From Massilia sp. BSC265 (GTDB taxonomy: Bacteria > Pseudomonadota > Gammaproteobacteria > Burkholderiales > Burkholderiaceae_D): 64,000 nucleotides of DNA. Position 1 is the stretch's first letter. Every line of letters begins with the position of its first letter. The notes beneath the pieces are model-generated. The model ran no database searches. It was not told the DNA's origin and saw only the letters and a list, made by a program, of their open reading frames with translations. The position numbers were made by a program, and so were the translations under genes. The stretch spans positions 434,001 through 498,000 of the forward strand of contig NZ_JPXI01000029.1 of assembly GCF_000740675.1 (NCBI RefSeq), given 5' to 3'. Positions 56,149 through 64,000 of the stretch are shown one piece after another.

Positions 56149-56297
56149 TTATGCCTGTTGATCGAGGGACGGCAGATCACGCGCTCCCGGAGCATCGCCA
56201 TCCGCTTGGCGCGGGGCGTCTGCGAGTCGCATCAGGCGCCATGCACTGCGGTGCTGGATGCCTGCGGTGCGGAAGACGAATGACCGAAAACTGCGGG
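56149..56297 (-). pseudogene. C-terminal fragment of a Tli4-like immunity gene, frameshifted
   Basis: In one frame it reads PAVFGHSSSAPQ, matching the SSVFGHSDNAPK of the intact immunity protein. In a second frame it continues GIQHRSAWRLMRLADAP, matching FIQRRAGWRLVRLAQAP, then 17 more residues and a TAA. One or more indels separate the frames. It begins 75 bases after the intact gene's stop and lacks everything upstream of the C terminus. Confidence 0.7.
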
Positions 56298-56371
56298 GTG
56301 CTGAATGAGCATACTAGGGAGTATGCAAAGATCAGGCGGTATCTGACTGCCGCTGCATTCAGATAGAGTTC

Positions 56372-58084
56372 CTACGTGTCGGCAACTCCTGATGCACTAT
56401 TTGCTAACGCATGCTCAGGCGCCTGAGCGAGCCGAACGAGGCGCCATCCCGCGCGGCGTTGAATAAATTTTGGAGCGTTATCCGAGTGCCCGAATACGCT
56501 GGAAGGAACTGCGAATGTCGCTGGCGGCAACAAGCTACCCTGAGCAAACCAGCGCGTCCCATCGAGAGCATGGGAATCCTCACAGCGCCACCACCCGCTC
56601 GCCGGACAAGGAAAGCCGGTCGTGACAAAGCTTCCGGCCAAAACATCCTGCCCATGCGCCTGGTGGAACTCAGCCATCGACGAAGCGCCGTTGCCAGAAC
56701 CGACTATTGGTTTCGCTAACGGGATGGCATTCGGGACGCGCTTCCGAGCACGTTTGTCCACGAGCTGCCAGGACGTGGGTACTGTTGACTCAAAACTTGG
56801 CTGCAGGCCCCTCAGCCGTTCCCACAGGGTTGGCCGAGAAAGCAACAATGCCTGCGGCATGCGCTCCCCCTGTTTGACGTACTGTCGCCGCCCTCCCATT
56901 ACCCCGATATCCCTGCCTCCCTCAGTACATTCCCACCAGCCGCTCGCGGGGCACTTGTCTCCAGCGAGCGCTTGGCTTCCTATTGCTATTGACGATGAGT
57001 CAGACATCGGCACTGCCGCTGTTTCCAGGGGTCGGACGCGAAGACTCGATAGCACGGTATCCCACAAGCACGTCGCCGCATTTTCCGACAATGAGGAAGG
57101 CACCGGACCATGCTCACTGTATCCGGTGTCCATCTTGAATACGATATGCGGGATATACACATTGTCAACCGTGCCATTTACTTCCCACCAAAAGCTATAG
57201 ACGACTGCATCATCATTTTCGACAAAACGTTCAACCAGTTCTTCGCCCTCGACTCCGCCGACGGTGCGCTTGTCCGCACGTAATCTGGACACACGCGTCC
57301 TTTCATCGGTAGTCATCCTCGAATCCGATTCCGTTCCCCTTTCAAGGAGTCCTTGCCGATCGGGTTCCGTACCAGCAGCCAACATTACCCTAAATAGAAT
57401 ATCCGGGCGGTTCGGAAGCCATGCTGCCATCATGATCTCTTCGCCTTGGTCAGCACTCAGCGGATCCCGAATATAGGCGCGATTGATGCAAAAGCCGGGT
57501 TCAGTCGGGATGCGATTGTCCGGATTTGGAACTAACTGCGTAATCAGTCTCGTTAGATTCGTCACTTGTTCGGGGTCATAGCTGGGCGCCGAGAAATCGA
57601 TACTCACTCCGTTAGCGCGTACCAGTGCTTCGACTGAAACGCTTTCATATCGGTAGCGCTCCATAGTCAACCCGTCGGAAGACTGGCCCTCGGTGATATC
57701 CCGTCCATGGACGAAAACATGGCCCTTGACGCCATGATCGTTGCCTACCTCCCTGATCAATTCGAGGTTCTTCTGATTGCCTGGTCTATTGGGCACTGCT
57801 TCCAACTGACTTTTACGCGACACGACACGTCTTTCGAAATCCTCCTCCGATTCATCGAAGACGCTAATATCAAAGCCGTCAACGCGAGGCCGTTGGAATT
57901 CGTATTGTGCTTCTGCGGGCAAGTCGACCAGGAATCTGCCGACGCAAACAGTTTTCATCTTCTCGGTCATATGCGCCACCCTGTGCTTGTCCTGTTCGGC
58001 GCCCGTGTCCCAGGTTCTCGCCAACCCCGCGATAACAACCCCGGCTAGCACCACGGCCAGCCCGGTCCGAAACAGGCGCCTCAC
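56372..58084 (-). CDS. Tli4-family type VI lipase immunity protein
   Basis: 570 residues. An N-terminal membrane or signal segment (LAVVLAGVVIAGLA) is followed by the Tli4-like domain (TVCVGRFLVDLPAEAQYEF near 45-63; FDISVFDES; RYRYESVSVEALVRANG). The C-terminal third holds two copies of a motif CPASGWWECTEGG...QGERMPQ (near 377) and CPASGWWRCEDS...FAQGSLLPP (near 500). Such proteins protect the producer's periplasm from the paired lipase. The start is GTG, overlapping the lipase stop as GTGA, with AGGAG 6 bases upstream. The gene is clearly lower in GC than its surroundings. The family call rests on pattern memory and context. Confidence 0.78.
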   Translation of the reverse strand: MRRLFRTGLAVVLAGVVIAGLARTWDTGAEQDKHRVAHMTEKMKTVCVGRFLVDLPAEAQYEFQRPRVDGFDISVFDESEEDFERRVVSRKSQLEAVPNRPGNQKNLELIREVGNDHGVKGHVFVHGRDITEGQSSDGLTMERYRYESVSVEALVRANGVSIDFSAPSYDPEQVTNLTRLITQLVPNPDNRIPTEPGFCINRAYIRDPLSADQGEEIMMAAWLPNRPDILFRVMLAAGTEPDRQGLLERGTESDSRMTTDERTRVSRLRADKRTVGGVEGEELVERFVENDDAVVYSFWWEVNGTVDNVYIPHIVFKMDTGYSEHGPVPSSLSENAATCLWDTVLSSLRVRPLETAAVPMSDSSSIAIGSQALAGDKCPASGWWECTEGGRDIGVMGGRRQYVKQGERMPQALLLSRPTLWERLRGLQPSFESTVPTSWQLVDKRARKRVPNAIPLAKPIVGSGNGASSMAEFHQAHGQDVLAGSFVTTGFPCPASGWWRCEDSHALDGTRWFAQGSLLPPATFAVPSSVFGHSDNAPKFIQRRAGWRLVRLAQAPEHALANSASGVADT

Positions 58085-59811
58085 GACATCTCCTGGACAA
58101 TCTTCGCAATCAGTCGAAGCGTCAACATTAGTATGTCGCTATTGTTATACGAACTCTGGTGATCGAATCCTTCTGCTGCAAACAGTTGTTTGACCTTGCC
58201 CGCGGGGCCTGCACCGGACTGATATGGCACAGTGCCATCCCCACGTGTGTCCTGCAAGTCAGGCTCGAACCTCAGCTCCGTCCTACCCTCGACTACGACA
58301 CGGCGGCTTTTGTCATAGCTACGGTCCAGCATTTGTGCGGTAGAAATGTTTGAAGTAGTCAGAGCTGTCGGGGAGTTGCCCCATTGGCGCGCGACCCAAC
58401 GGACCTGTCCGAACGACAACTTGTTACGATCATCGCCGTAAAACACATACGTGTTCGGGTGATAGTAGTCGCCAAGAGAACGATGGAAGTTTTCCGCTAT
58501 GTCAATGGCGTCGGTAATCGCCTTCAACACACCCTTCTTGTGCTTCTTCGCGGGATCGGCCAAATGTGGATCGATGAGTCGATACCAGCGACGCATATCA
58601 CGATACAAATCGTAGGGATTCGGCGCGATTGAACTGGGCAACTTCAAGTAGTCCGTCGGCGCCTCTTCCATCGGTTTGATCGCCCCTTTTCTTTCATGGT
58701 CCGCTGGATTCGCCTGACCGCGTACCTTCACGACGCGAACATGAAGCCAAGGCCCCGGATACAGATGATTCGGGAGCAATTCGAGCGCACCAGGAGATGT
58801 CGCAAGCACAGGCGTGGTTTTCTCGGGCGAGTCGCCAAGAATCTTAGCGATGACGTACCCGGTGACGTTGTCTTTCACACCATTGCTAGGACTAAATGCT
58901 TCAGTTCCACACGCAATCCGCCGATACGCAACCGGTGCACCATACGCAGGCATTGCACCGTGGATTACTCCCGCAATCTTCCCAGGTATCCGCTTGGCAC
59001 ACGCTCTTGCGACCAGACCACCCATCGAGTGGGTGACAACGATGACCTTTTCGCAAGTTCTATTTAATTCACGCCAGGAGTCGATGATGTTGGTGATCCG
59101 TTTCTCCAGCAGCTTCGCCGACGTATCGCAATCATCCAGCCAGTTGTATCCGAAGCAGTACACTGGATAATAGTTTTTTGCATATCTTTCCAAGTGCGCT
59201 TCGGTCAGCGGCGTCATTTCACGAACGCCCCACTTGCGGGGGTCATATCCCATGACCCGCTTCCAGTGTGGCTTGACGCACCGACGATGCGTCTTATCGT
59301 CCGTCTCAAAGGTTTGATTTAGCTGGCTCTGCAGTGAAGACACAAGGAGACCATAAGATCCAGCATGTACCTCACCCCAACCACGCGAGCGCAACTCGGC
59401 CTCTGTAACGACATATCCGTCGTTGGTATCAGGCACAATTACGGGACCGCGGTCGTCCACCTCCAATGTGTGCCGATCAAACCATTTCTGACGATCTCGC
59501 GGCGATAATTTGTCCCAAACCTTCGCATCGCGCATTGCCGACGCGGCGTCATTGGGCGGACGCCAAGCAACGGCAGCTGGCGTTAGTTTCTCGTTTCGCT
59601 CATCGTTCACCGTTCCTATGCGCGGCTTCATTTTTGCGCGCAAGTTGGTACCCATGATTCCGGGCACAACGATGACTGGAACGATCGTATTTGGCGGCAC
59701 AAGCCCAAGCCCACGGATCGTATAGTCCGCCGAAGACATATATGAATCCACTTCCCAGCCGCCGTGCGGCAAAGGGACGAGCGAAGGCAACGGCCTGGTC
59801 GGTTCACGCAT
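58081..59811 (-). CDS. Type VI secretion lipase effector, Tle4-like alpha/beta hydrolase
   Basis: 576 residues, no signal peptide, as expected for a VgrG-carried effector. The alpha/beta-hydrolase core has VIVVPGIMGTNLRAK near 45-60, the nucleophile in VVTHSMGGLVARACAK (Ser near 262), Asp in DTRGDGTVPYQSG near 530 and His in FDHQSSY near 555. It should attack membrane phospholipids in the target's periplasm. It starts 16 bases after vgrG and overlaps the immunity gene by four bases, so effector and immunity are coupled. ATG 59811 is preferred over longer frames that run into vgrG. GC content falls sharply here relative to vgrG. Tle3 or another Tle class cannot be excluded. Confidence 0.82.
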   Translation of the reverse strand: MREPTRPLPSLVPLPHGGWEVDSYMSSADYTIRGLGLVPPNTIVPVIVVPGIMGTNLRAKMKPRIGTVNDERNEKLTPAAVAWRPPNDAASAMRDAKVWDKLSPRDRQKWFDRHTLEVDDRGPVIVPDTNDGYVVTEAELRSRGWGEVHAGSYGLLVSSLQSQLNQTFETDDKTHRRCVKPHWKRVMGYDPRKWGVREMTPLTEAHLERYAKNYYPVYCFGYNWLDDCDTSAKLLEKRITNIIDSWRELNRTCEKVIVVTHSMGGLVARACAKRIPGKIAGVIHGAMPAYGAPVAYRRIACGTEAFSPSNGVKDNVTGYVIAKILGDSPEKTTPVLATSPGALELLPNHLYPGPWLHVRVVKVRGQANPADHERKGAIKPMEEAPTDYLKLPSSIAPNPYDLYRDMRRWYRLIDPHLADPAKKHKKGVLKAITDAIDIAENFHRSLGDYYHPNTYVFYGDDRNKLSFGQVRWVARQWGNSPTALTTSNISTAQMLDRSYDKSRRVVVEGRTELRFEPDLQDTRGDGTVPYQSGAGPAGKVKQLFAAEGFDHQSSYNNSDILMLTLRLIAKIVQEMS

Positions 59812-59827
59812 GACGGTTCCCGACAGC

Positions 59828-62629
59828 TTAAATAGTCGACGGAAGAAGCTCGAATCGCACCGGCCCCAGCATATCGCTCTGCACCAGCGCCGTACGTCCT
59901 TCCTCGTCGCTGGTGCCCTGGATGGTCCTGCCATCGCTGAGGTGGGCAATGTAATTTTGGAATGGGATTGGTGCCCGCGTTTGGAGATGGCGCAGGACAA
60001 GTCTTTCGTTTGTCCTCAACGATGACTTGGCGAACTCGGGCTTGCTAGGATCGCCGCCACCCGGCCCGCCCCGACTGAGGCTGCTCGCCTTGATGGTGTG
60101 TTCGCCGGCACTTTCTTGGGTGATCGCTCCCTTGGTCCATTCCGTCTGCGCGCCCTGCGAGATGATCCGGACCACCGGTGCTTCGATATGGATGGCTTCC
60201 GCCGAGATCAGGCTGATCTTGCCCGAGGACTTGACCTCGACCTTCCCCTGGTGGGCCTCGAGCAGGATATTGCCCTTCCCCGCCACCAGCTTGACACCCA
60301 GCGCCTGGGCAAACGCGCTGATACCGCGCGCGGCACGCAGGAAGATGTTCTTCCCCGCAGAAGTCCGCGCATCTCCCCCGCTCACGACGTCGAGCTGGGT
60401 TTCGGACCCAAGCGCGACATTGTCCTGGCTGGCGAGCACGATGCCCGCCGGCGCCGTCACGGCCACGATCGGCTCTGCGGCCTTGTCGCCCGGGGCGACG
60501 TTGGATCCCTGGTCCCAGCGGCGCAGCTTTTGCGACAGCTCGGCCAGGCGCTGCCCGCTCGGTTCGTCCTCCGTGTGCTGCTCCGCCAGCTTGGCCACCT
60601 CGTCCGCGATACTCTGCATTAATTCGGCGAGACCGAGCAGGCCGGCACGCGCGAGTTGCTCGCCCCCGGCCGCCGGCGACGCCTCCGCGCTCAGGAGCAC
60701 GCCTTCCTTGCCGCGGATGGCCACGCTGTGGTCGCTGCGCAGCTCGGCGCCTTCGCCGCGCGGCGCCGCCGTGCCGTTCGCCTTCGGCTGCGTCAGCCAG
60801 CCGAGGTTCAGTTGGGATGCCCCATGGTCGCTGGCCAGCTGGGCGCTGATCTCGCCGCGGGTGTCGTCGAAGCGCAGCTGGTTGCCACGCCCGCCGCCGA
60901 TCTCGCGCGTCCGGGTGCCCGACAGGTAGCGGTTCCCGGGCAGCCCGCCGGCCGCGCTGAGGGCCGGCGGCTCGCCGCGCTGGTTGAACACCTGCGCCAG
61001 GACGACCGGCCGGTCCGGGTCGCCGCCGAGGAAAGCCACCAGCACTTCGCTGCCGACCCGCGGCAGCGACAGCGTGCCGCACTGCTGGCTGGCGCCGGGG
61101 CCGTTGCCGGCCCAGTTCGACGCCACGCGCACCCACGCCGAGTCGGCAGGCGTGTCCGAGGCGCCGGCGCCGTGCGCATGCTTGTGGTCGGTCGTACGCA
61201 TGCCCGGGAAGCGGATCTTCACCCGCCCCAGTGCGTCGCAATGCACTTCCTCGCCCGGCGGGCCGGTGACGATCGCGCTCTGGAGCTGCGGATGCGGCAG
61301 GTCGATGCCCGGGTCGAAAGCCGGCACCAGCGGCACGCCGCGCCGCACGCAATCGAAGCGCATCCGCACCCGCACGCCGTCGCCGGCCACCGGGTGTTCG
61401 TTTGGCGCCAGCATCGCTGCCTCCGGGATGTAGGGCCCCATCAGGCGGCGCACCCGGGCCGACAGGTCGGCCGGCAGGTTGTTCTCGGCTTCGAGCCAGA
61501 CAGCCGTCACGACGAAATCGCGCTCGGCCTCCGGATGGGCATCGATCTCGGGATGGCCCGCGAGGGTGAAGTATTCGCCGGCGCACAGGTCGCGCACGCT
61601 GCCTTCGCCGTGGAAGCACTTGGTGTCGAATTCGTGCCGGTTCATGCGCACCTGGCCGAGCCGCCAGTGGTCTTCGACGTCATTGCCGGCGTGCGGGATC
61701 TCGACCAGGTAGTCGTCCAGCGTGGCCGCCAGCGCGTTGCCGCTGCGGCCCTGGTCGGCCATGCCGCGCGCGGTGGTGGTCATGAACTGGGTGCCCGAAG
61801 GGTTGCGGTAGTCCCAGCTGTGGCGTGTGATGCTGCCCGGCTGCAGGCGCCGTGCGGCGCACCAGGAGACCACGGTATCGCGCTCCTCGGTGGCATCAAT
61901 GCGATGGTAGCGCACGCTGCCGGCCGCGCTGCGCGGCAGCGAAGCGGGGTCGGAGAACAGCACCAGCGTGTGGACCGGCGTGTCGTCGGCCTCCTGGTCG
62001 GCGCTGCCTGCGCGGGCGCGGCCGGGTCGGAAGGTCCAGGCGATGCCGCGGCGCTTGAGCAGGCGGCGGACAAAGGCGGCGTCGGATTCGTTGTACTGCA
62101 TGGTCTGTTCGCGCGGCGGGTACAGGCGCATGTCGAACAGCGGATCCAGCTCGTAGTCGAAGGCGCTGGCCATGATGCTGTTGGAGTGACGCCATTCGTC
62201 GAACAGGACCTGCACGATCTCGAGTTCGTTCTGGTAGCGGAACACGCGGCTGTTGACGCGCTTTTCCATGACGGCCAGAGCGTCGCGCAGCACCAGCTGG
62301 TAGACGGCCAGGCTGCCGTCGTGGTCGCCGGCGCGCGCTTCGGCGACGATGCCGCAGATGCTGCGCAGCTGGCCGCGGTCGGTGACCAGCTGCAGTTCGG
62401 CGGGCAGTGCGATGAGTTCCTTGAGCGGGAGGCGCGGCGTGTCGGCCACGCAGGTGACGACGTACTCGAAGCCGCCGCACACCGATTCGTGGCCCTGCAC
62501 GCGCTGCGGCAGCAGCAGCTCGTCGGCCAGGTGGTCGGCATGGCCCAGGCGCAGCCGGATCGGCCGGTGGGCGGTGGTCAGCGACTTCTCGTGCCGTAGC
62601 ATCCGCAGGAATTCGCTCGCGCTATCCAA
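59828..62629 (-). CDS. vgrG: Type VI secretion spike protein VgrG with DUF2345 and C-terminal extension
   Basis: 933 residues. The gp27-like part starts near LRLGHADHLADELLLPQRVQ (residues 27-46), the gp5 OB-fold includes DALGRVKIRFPGM near 480, and the DUF2345 beta-helix follows (about 660-840). The final 65-70 residues form an extension (SSLRTNERLVLRHLQTRAPI) with a transthyretin-like look that may bind the lipase. The start is TTG with GGGAGAG just upstream. It heads the cassette vgrG-lipase-immunity-PAAR. No tss structural genes are in the window, so the secretion machine must be encoded elsewhere. Confidence 0.93.
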   Translation of the reverse strand: MDSASEFLRMLRHEKSLTTAHRPIRLRLGHADHLADELLLPQRVQGHESVCGGFEYVVTCVADTPRLPLKELIALPAELQLVTDRGQLRSICGIVAEARAGDHDGSLAVYQLVLRDALAVMEKRVNSRVFRYQNELEIVQVLFDEWRHSNSIMASAFDYELDPLFDMRLYPPREQTMQYNESDAAFVRRLLKRRGIAWTFRPGRARAGSADQEADDTPVHTLVLFSDPASLPRSAAGSVRYHRIDATEERDTVVSWCAARRLQPGSITRHSWDYRNPSGTQFMTTTARGMADQGRSGNALAATLDDYLVEIPHAGNDVEDHWRLGQVRMNRHEFDTKCFHGEGSVRDLCAGEYFTLAGHPEIDAHPEAERDFVVTAVWLEAENNLPADLSARVRRLMGPYIPEAAMLAPNEHPVAGDGVRVRMRFDCVRRGVPLVPAFDPGIDLPHPQLQSAIVTGPPGEEVHCDALGRVKIRFPGMRTTDHKHAHGAGASDTPADSAWVRVASNWAGNGPGASQQCGTLSLPRVGSEVLVAFLGGDPDRPVVLAQVFNQRGEPPALSAAGGLPGNRYLSGTRTREIGGGRGNQLRFDDTRGEISAQLASDHGASQLNLGWLTQPKANGTAAPRGEGAELRSDHSVAIRGKEGVLLSAEASPAAGGEQLARAGLLGLAELMQSIADEVAKLAEQHTEDEPSGQRLAELSQKLRRWDQGSNVAPGDKAAEPIVAVTAPAGIVLASQDNVALGSETQLDVVSGGDARTSAGKNIFLRAARGISAFAQALGVKLVAGKGNILLEAHQGKVEVKSSGKISLISAEAIHIEAPVVRIISQGAQTEWTKGAITQESAGEHTIKASSLSRGGPGGGDPSKPEFAKSSLRTNERLVLRHLQTRAPIPFQNYIAHLSDGRTIQGTSDEEGRTALVQSDMLGPVRFELLPSTI

Positions 62630-62807
62630 ATCACTCTCCCGTATGGCTAAACTGCAGTCGCAGCGAAGAGTGCATCTTGGCAGAAGGGTTGAATCGCAGC
62701 ATTGAGTGCGGTCATCATGCTTAGGGTGAACTAAGCAGAATGGCCACGGTCGGCGCTACCGGAAAGCGCGTGGCACGCTACCAGGGAAAATATTTAGTGG
62801 TAATTTA

Positions 62808-63611
62808 CTAATTGCGCCCGTAGTCCGCCAGGCGCGGGATGGCCGCCAGCGTGTTCCGGTGGACGGCGTCCCTTACCTCATCCACGCCGGTCCCGCGCAG
62901 TTCGGCCAGCGCGGCGCCGATGCCGGGGAGCTGGTCCGGCGTATTGCACCCCGGGTGGATCCACGACGGAGCGATGTCCGGCGAGTCGGTCTCGAGCACG
63001 ATGGACGCGAGGGGCAGCTCGGCCGCGAGCCGCCGGATCTGCAGCGCCCTGGTAAACGTCATCGCCCCGCCGAAGCCGAGGTGGAAGCCGAGGTCGATGA
63101 AGTTCTGCGCCTGCTGGAAGCTGCCGTTGAAGGCGTGCGCGATGCCGGCCGGGGGACGGATCTGGCGCAGGTGTTTCAATACCTGGTCCTGCGAGCGCCG
63201 CACGTGCATCATCACCGGCAGCCCGAAGTCGCGCGCGATGCGCAGCTGCTCGCGCAGGAAGCGCTCCTGCTTCTCGCGCATGGCCGGCTCGCACAGCATC
63301 GGGATGAAGAAGTCGAGGCCGATCTCGCCGACACCGACGAAGTTCGGGTCGTCCATTGCCGCTTCCACCGCGCTACGCAGGACCAGCAGGTCATCGTCGC
63401 TCGCCTGCGGCACGTAGATCGGGTGGATGCCTAGCGCATAGGTGACGTTCGGCGCCCGCGCGGCCAGCCTGGCCACGGCGTCGAAGTTGCCGCGCTCGAT
63501 CGCCATTGCGACGATCATCGACACGCCCGCCTGCCCCGCCTGCGTGGCCACGTCCAGCGATCCCTGGCCGAACTCATGCGCGTCGAGGTGGCAGTGGGTG
63601 TCGATCCACAT
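62808..63611 (-). CDS. TatD-family metal-dependent hydrolase/DNase
   Basis: 267 residues, TIM-barrel hydrolase. Metal ligands are in WIDTHCHLDAHEFG at the start, GEIGLDFF near residue 96, MMHVRRS near 137, IAHAFNGS near 160 and LETDSPDIAP near 212. The family has 3'-5' exonuclease or DNase activity, linked to DNA repair and RNA turnover. The gene lies 2 bases after the lolD stop on the same strand. In related genomes the next gene is usually comEC; here the vgrG cassette intervenes. Confidence 0.93.
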   Translation of the reverse strand: MWIDTHCHLDAHEFGQGSLDVATQAGQAGVSMIVAMAIERGNFDAVARLAARAPNVTYALGIHPIYVPQASDDDLLVLRSAVEAAMDDPNFVGVGEIGLDFFIPMLCEPAMREKQERFLREQLRIARDFGLPVMMHVRRSQDQVLKHLRQIRPPAGIAHAFNGSFQQAQNFIDLGFHLGFGGAMTFTRALQIRRLAAELPLASIVLETDSPDIAPSWIHPGCNTPDQLPGIGAALAELRGTGVDEVRDAVHRNTLAAIPRLADYGRN

Positions 63612-63613
63612 CG

Positions 63614-64000
<387 letters not shown>

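Noticed and set aside
60045..61619. Arg-rich 524-codon frame inside vgrG
   Set aside because: Shadow of vgrG in another frame on the same strand.

Overview
The window is GC-rich (mostly well above 60%) and gene-dense. The protein types (DUF4124, DUF2069, DUF4337, Burkholderiales-type Dcd, DnaQ and ThyA, VgrG with DUF2345) and the gene order dnaQ-rnhA-methyltransferase-gloB and lolD-tatD-comEC fit a chromosomal segment of a betaproteobacterium, most likely an Oxalobacteraceae member of the Massilia/Telluria type. That assignment is inferred from gene content; no 16S gene is present. There is no CRISPR array, no insertion sequence and no rRNA operon.

Layout. 0-5 kb: the htpX 3' end, an AI-2E family permease, and two identical tRNA-Val(CAC) genes, each with its own promoter and terminator. 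They flank a secreted GDSL acetylesterase and an apparently exported methyltransferase. 4.5-10.5 kb: dnaQ, rnhA, a methyltransferase and gloB, then aceB with a divergent LysR regulator, and a cold-shock gene. 10.8-13.6 kb: an Hpt protein downstream of upp, and aidB. 14-21 kb: cyclic-di-GMP genes (PAS-GGDEF-EAL coupled to an HDOD protein, and REC-GGDEF-EAL with a degenerate cyclase motif) around aroC. 21-29 kb: a CBS protein, O-acetylhomoserine sulfhydrylase with a hydrolase and a DUF962 protein, YihY, and a wrbA-DUF2069-FAD oxidase-DUF4124 run that continues into a YbbP-like permease and an AttH-like lipocalin. 32-43 kb: an ABC exporter, a chemoreceptor, an aldolase-like PLP enzyme, thyA-folA, a DUF4337 protein and a large PLP decarboxylase.

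43-50 kb (minus strand): DUF1800 lipoprotein, DUF1501 Tat protein, an HlyD-type adaptor and a C39-peptidase ABC transporter lie head to tail, suggesting a peptide or bacteriocin-type secretion locus joined to a DUF1800/DUF1501 pair. No double-glycine substrate gene was recognised nearby. 50.8-53 kb: a short CDF transporter, dcd and a hydrolase.

53-64 kb: comEC is interrupted by one in-frame amber codon. Between comEC and tatD-lolD sits a type VI secretion cargo cassette: VgrG, a Tle4-like lipase, a Tli4-like immunity protein and PAAR. The lipase and immunity genes are clearly poorer in GC than their surroundings. Between the intact immunity gene and PAAR are two fragments of further tli4-like genes, one C-terminal and frameshifted, one N-terminal. 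This records past tandem duplication and decay of immunity genes. The cassette and the broken comEC are the most interesting part of the window, followed by the DUF1800/DUF1501/C39-exporter cluster.
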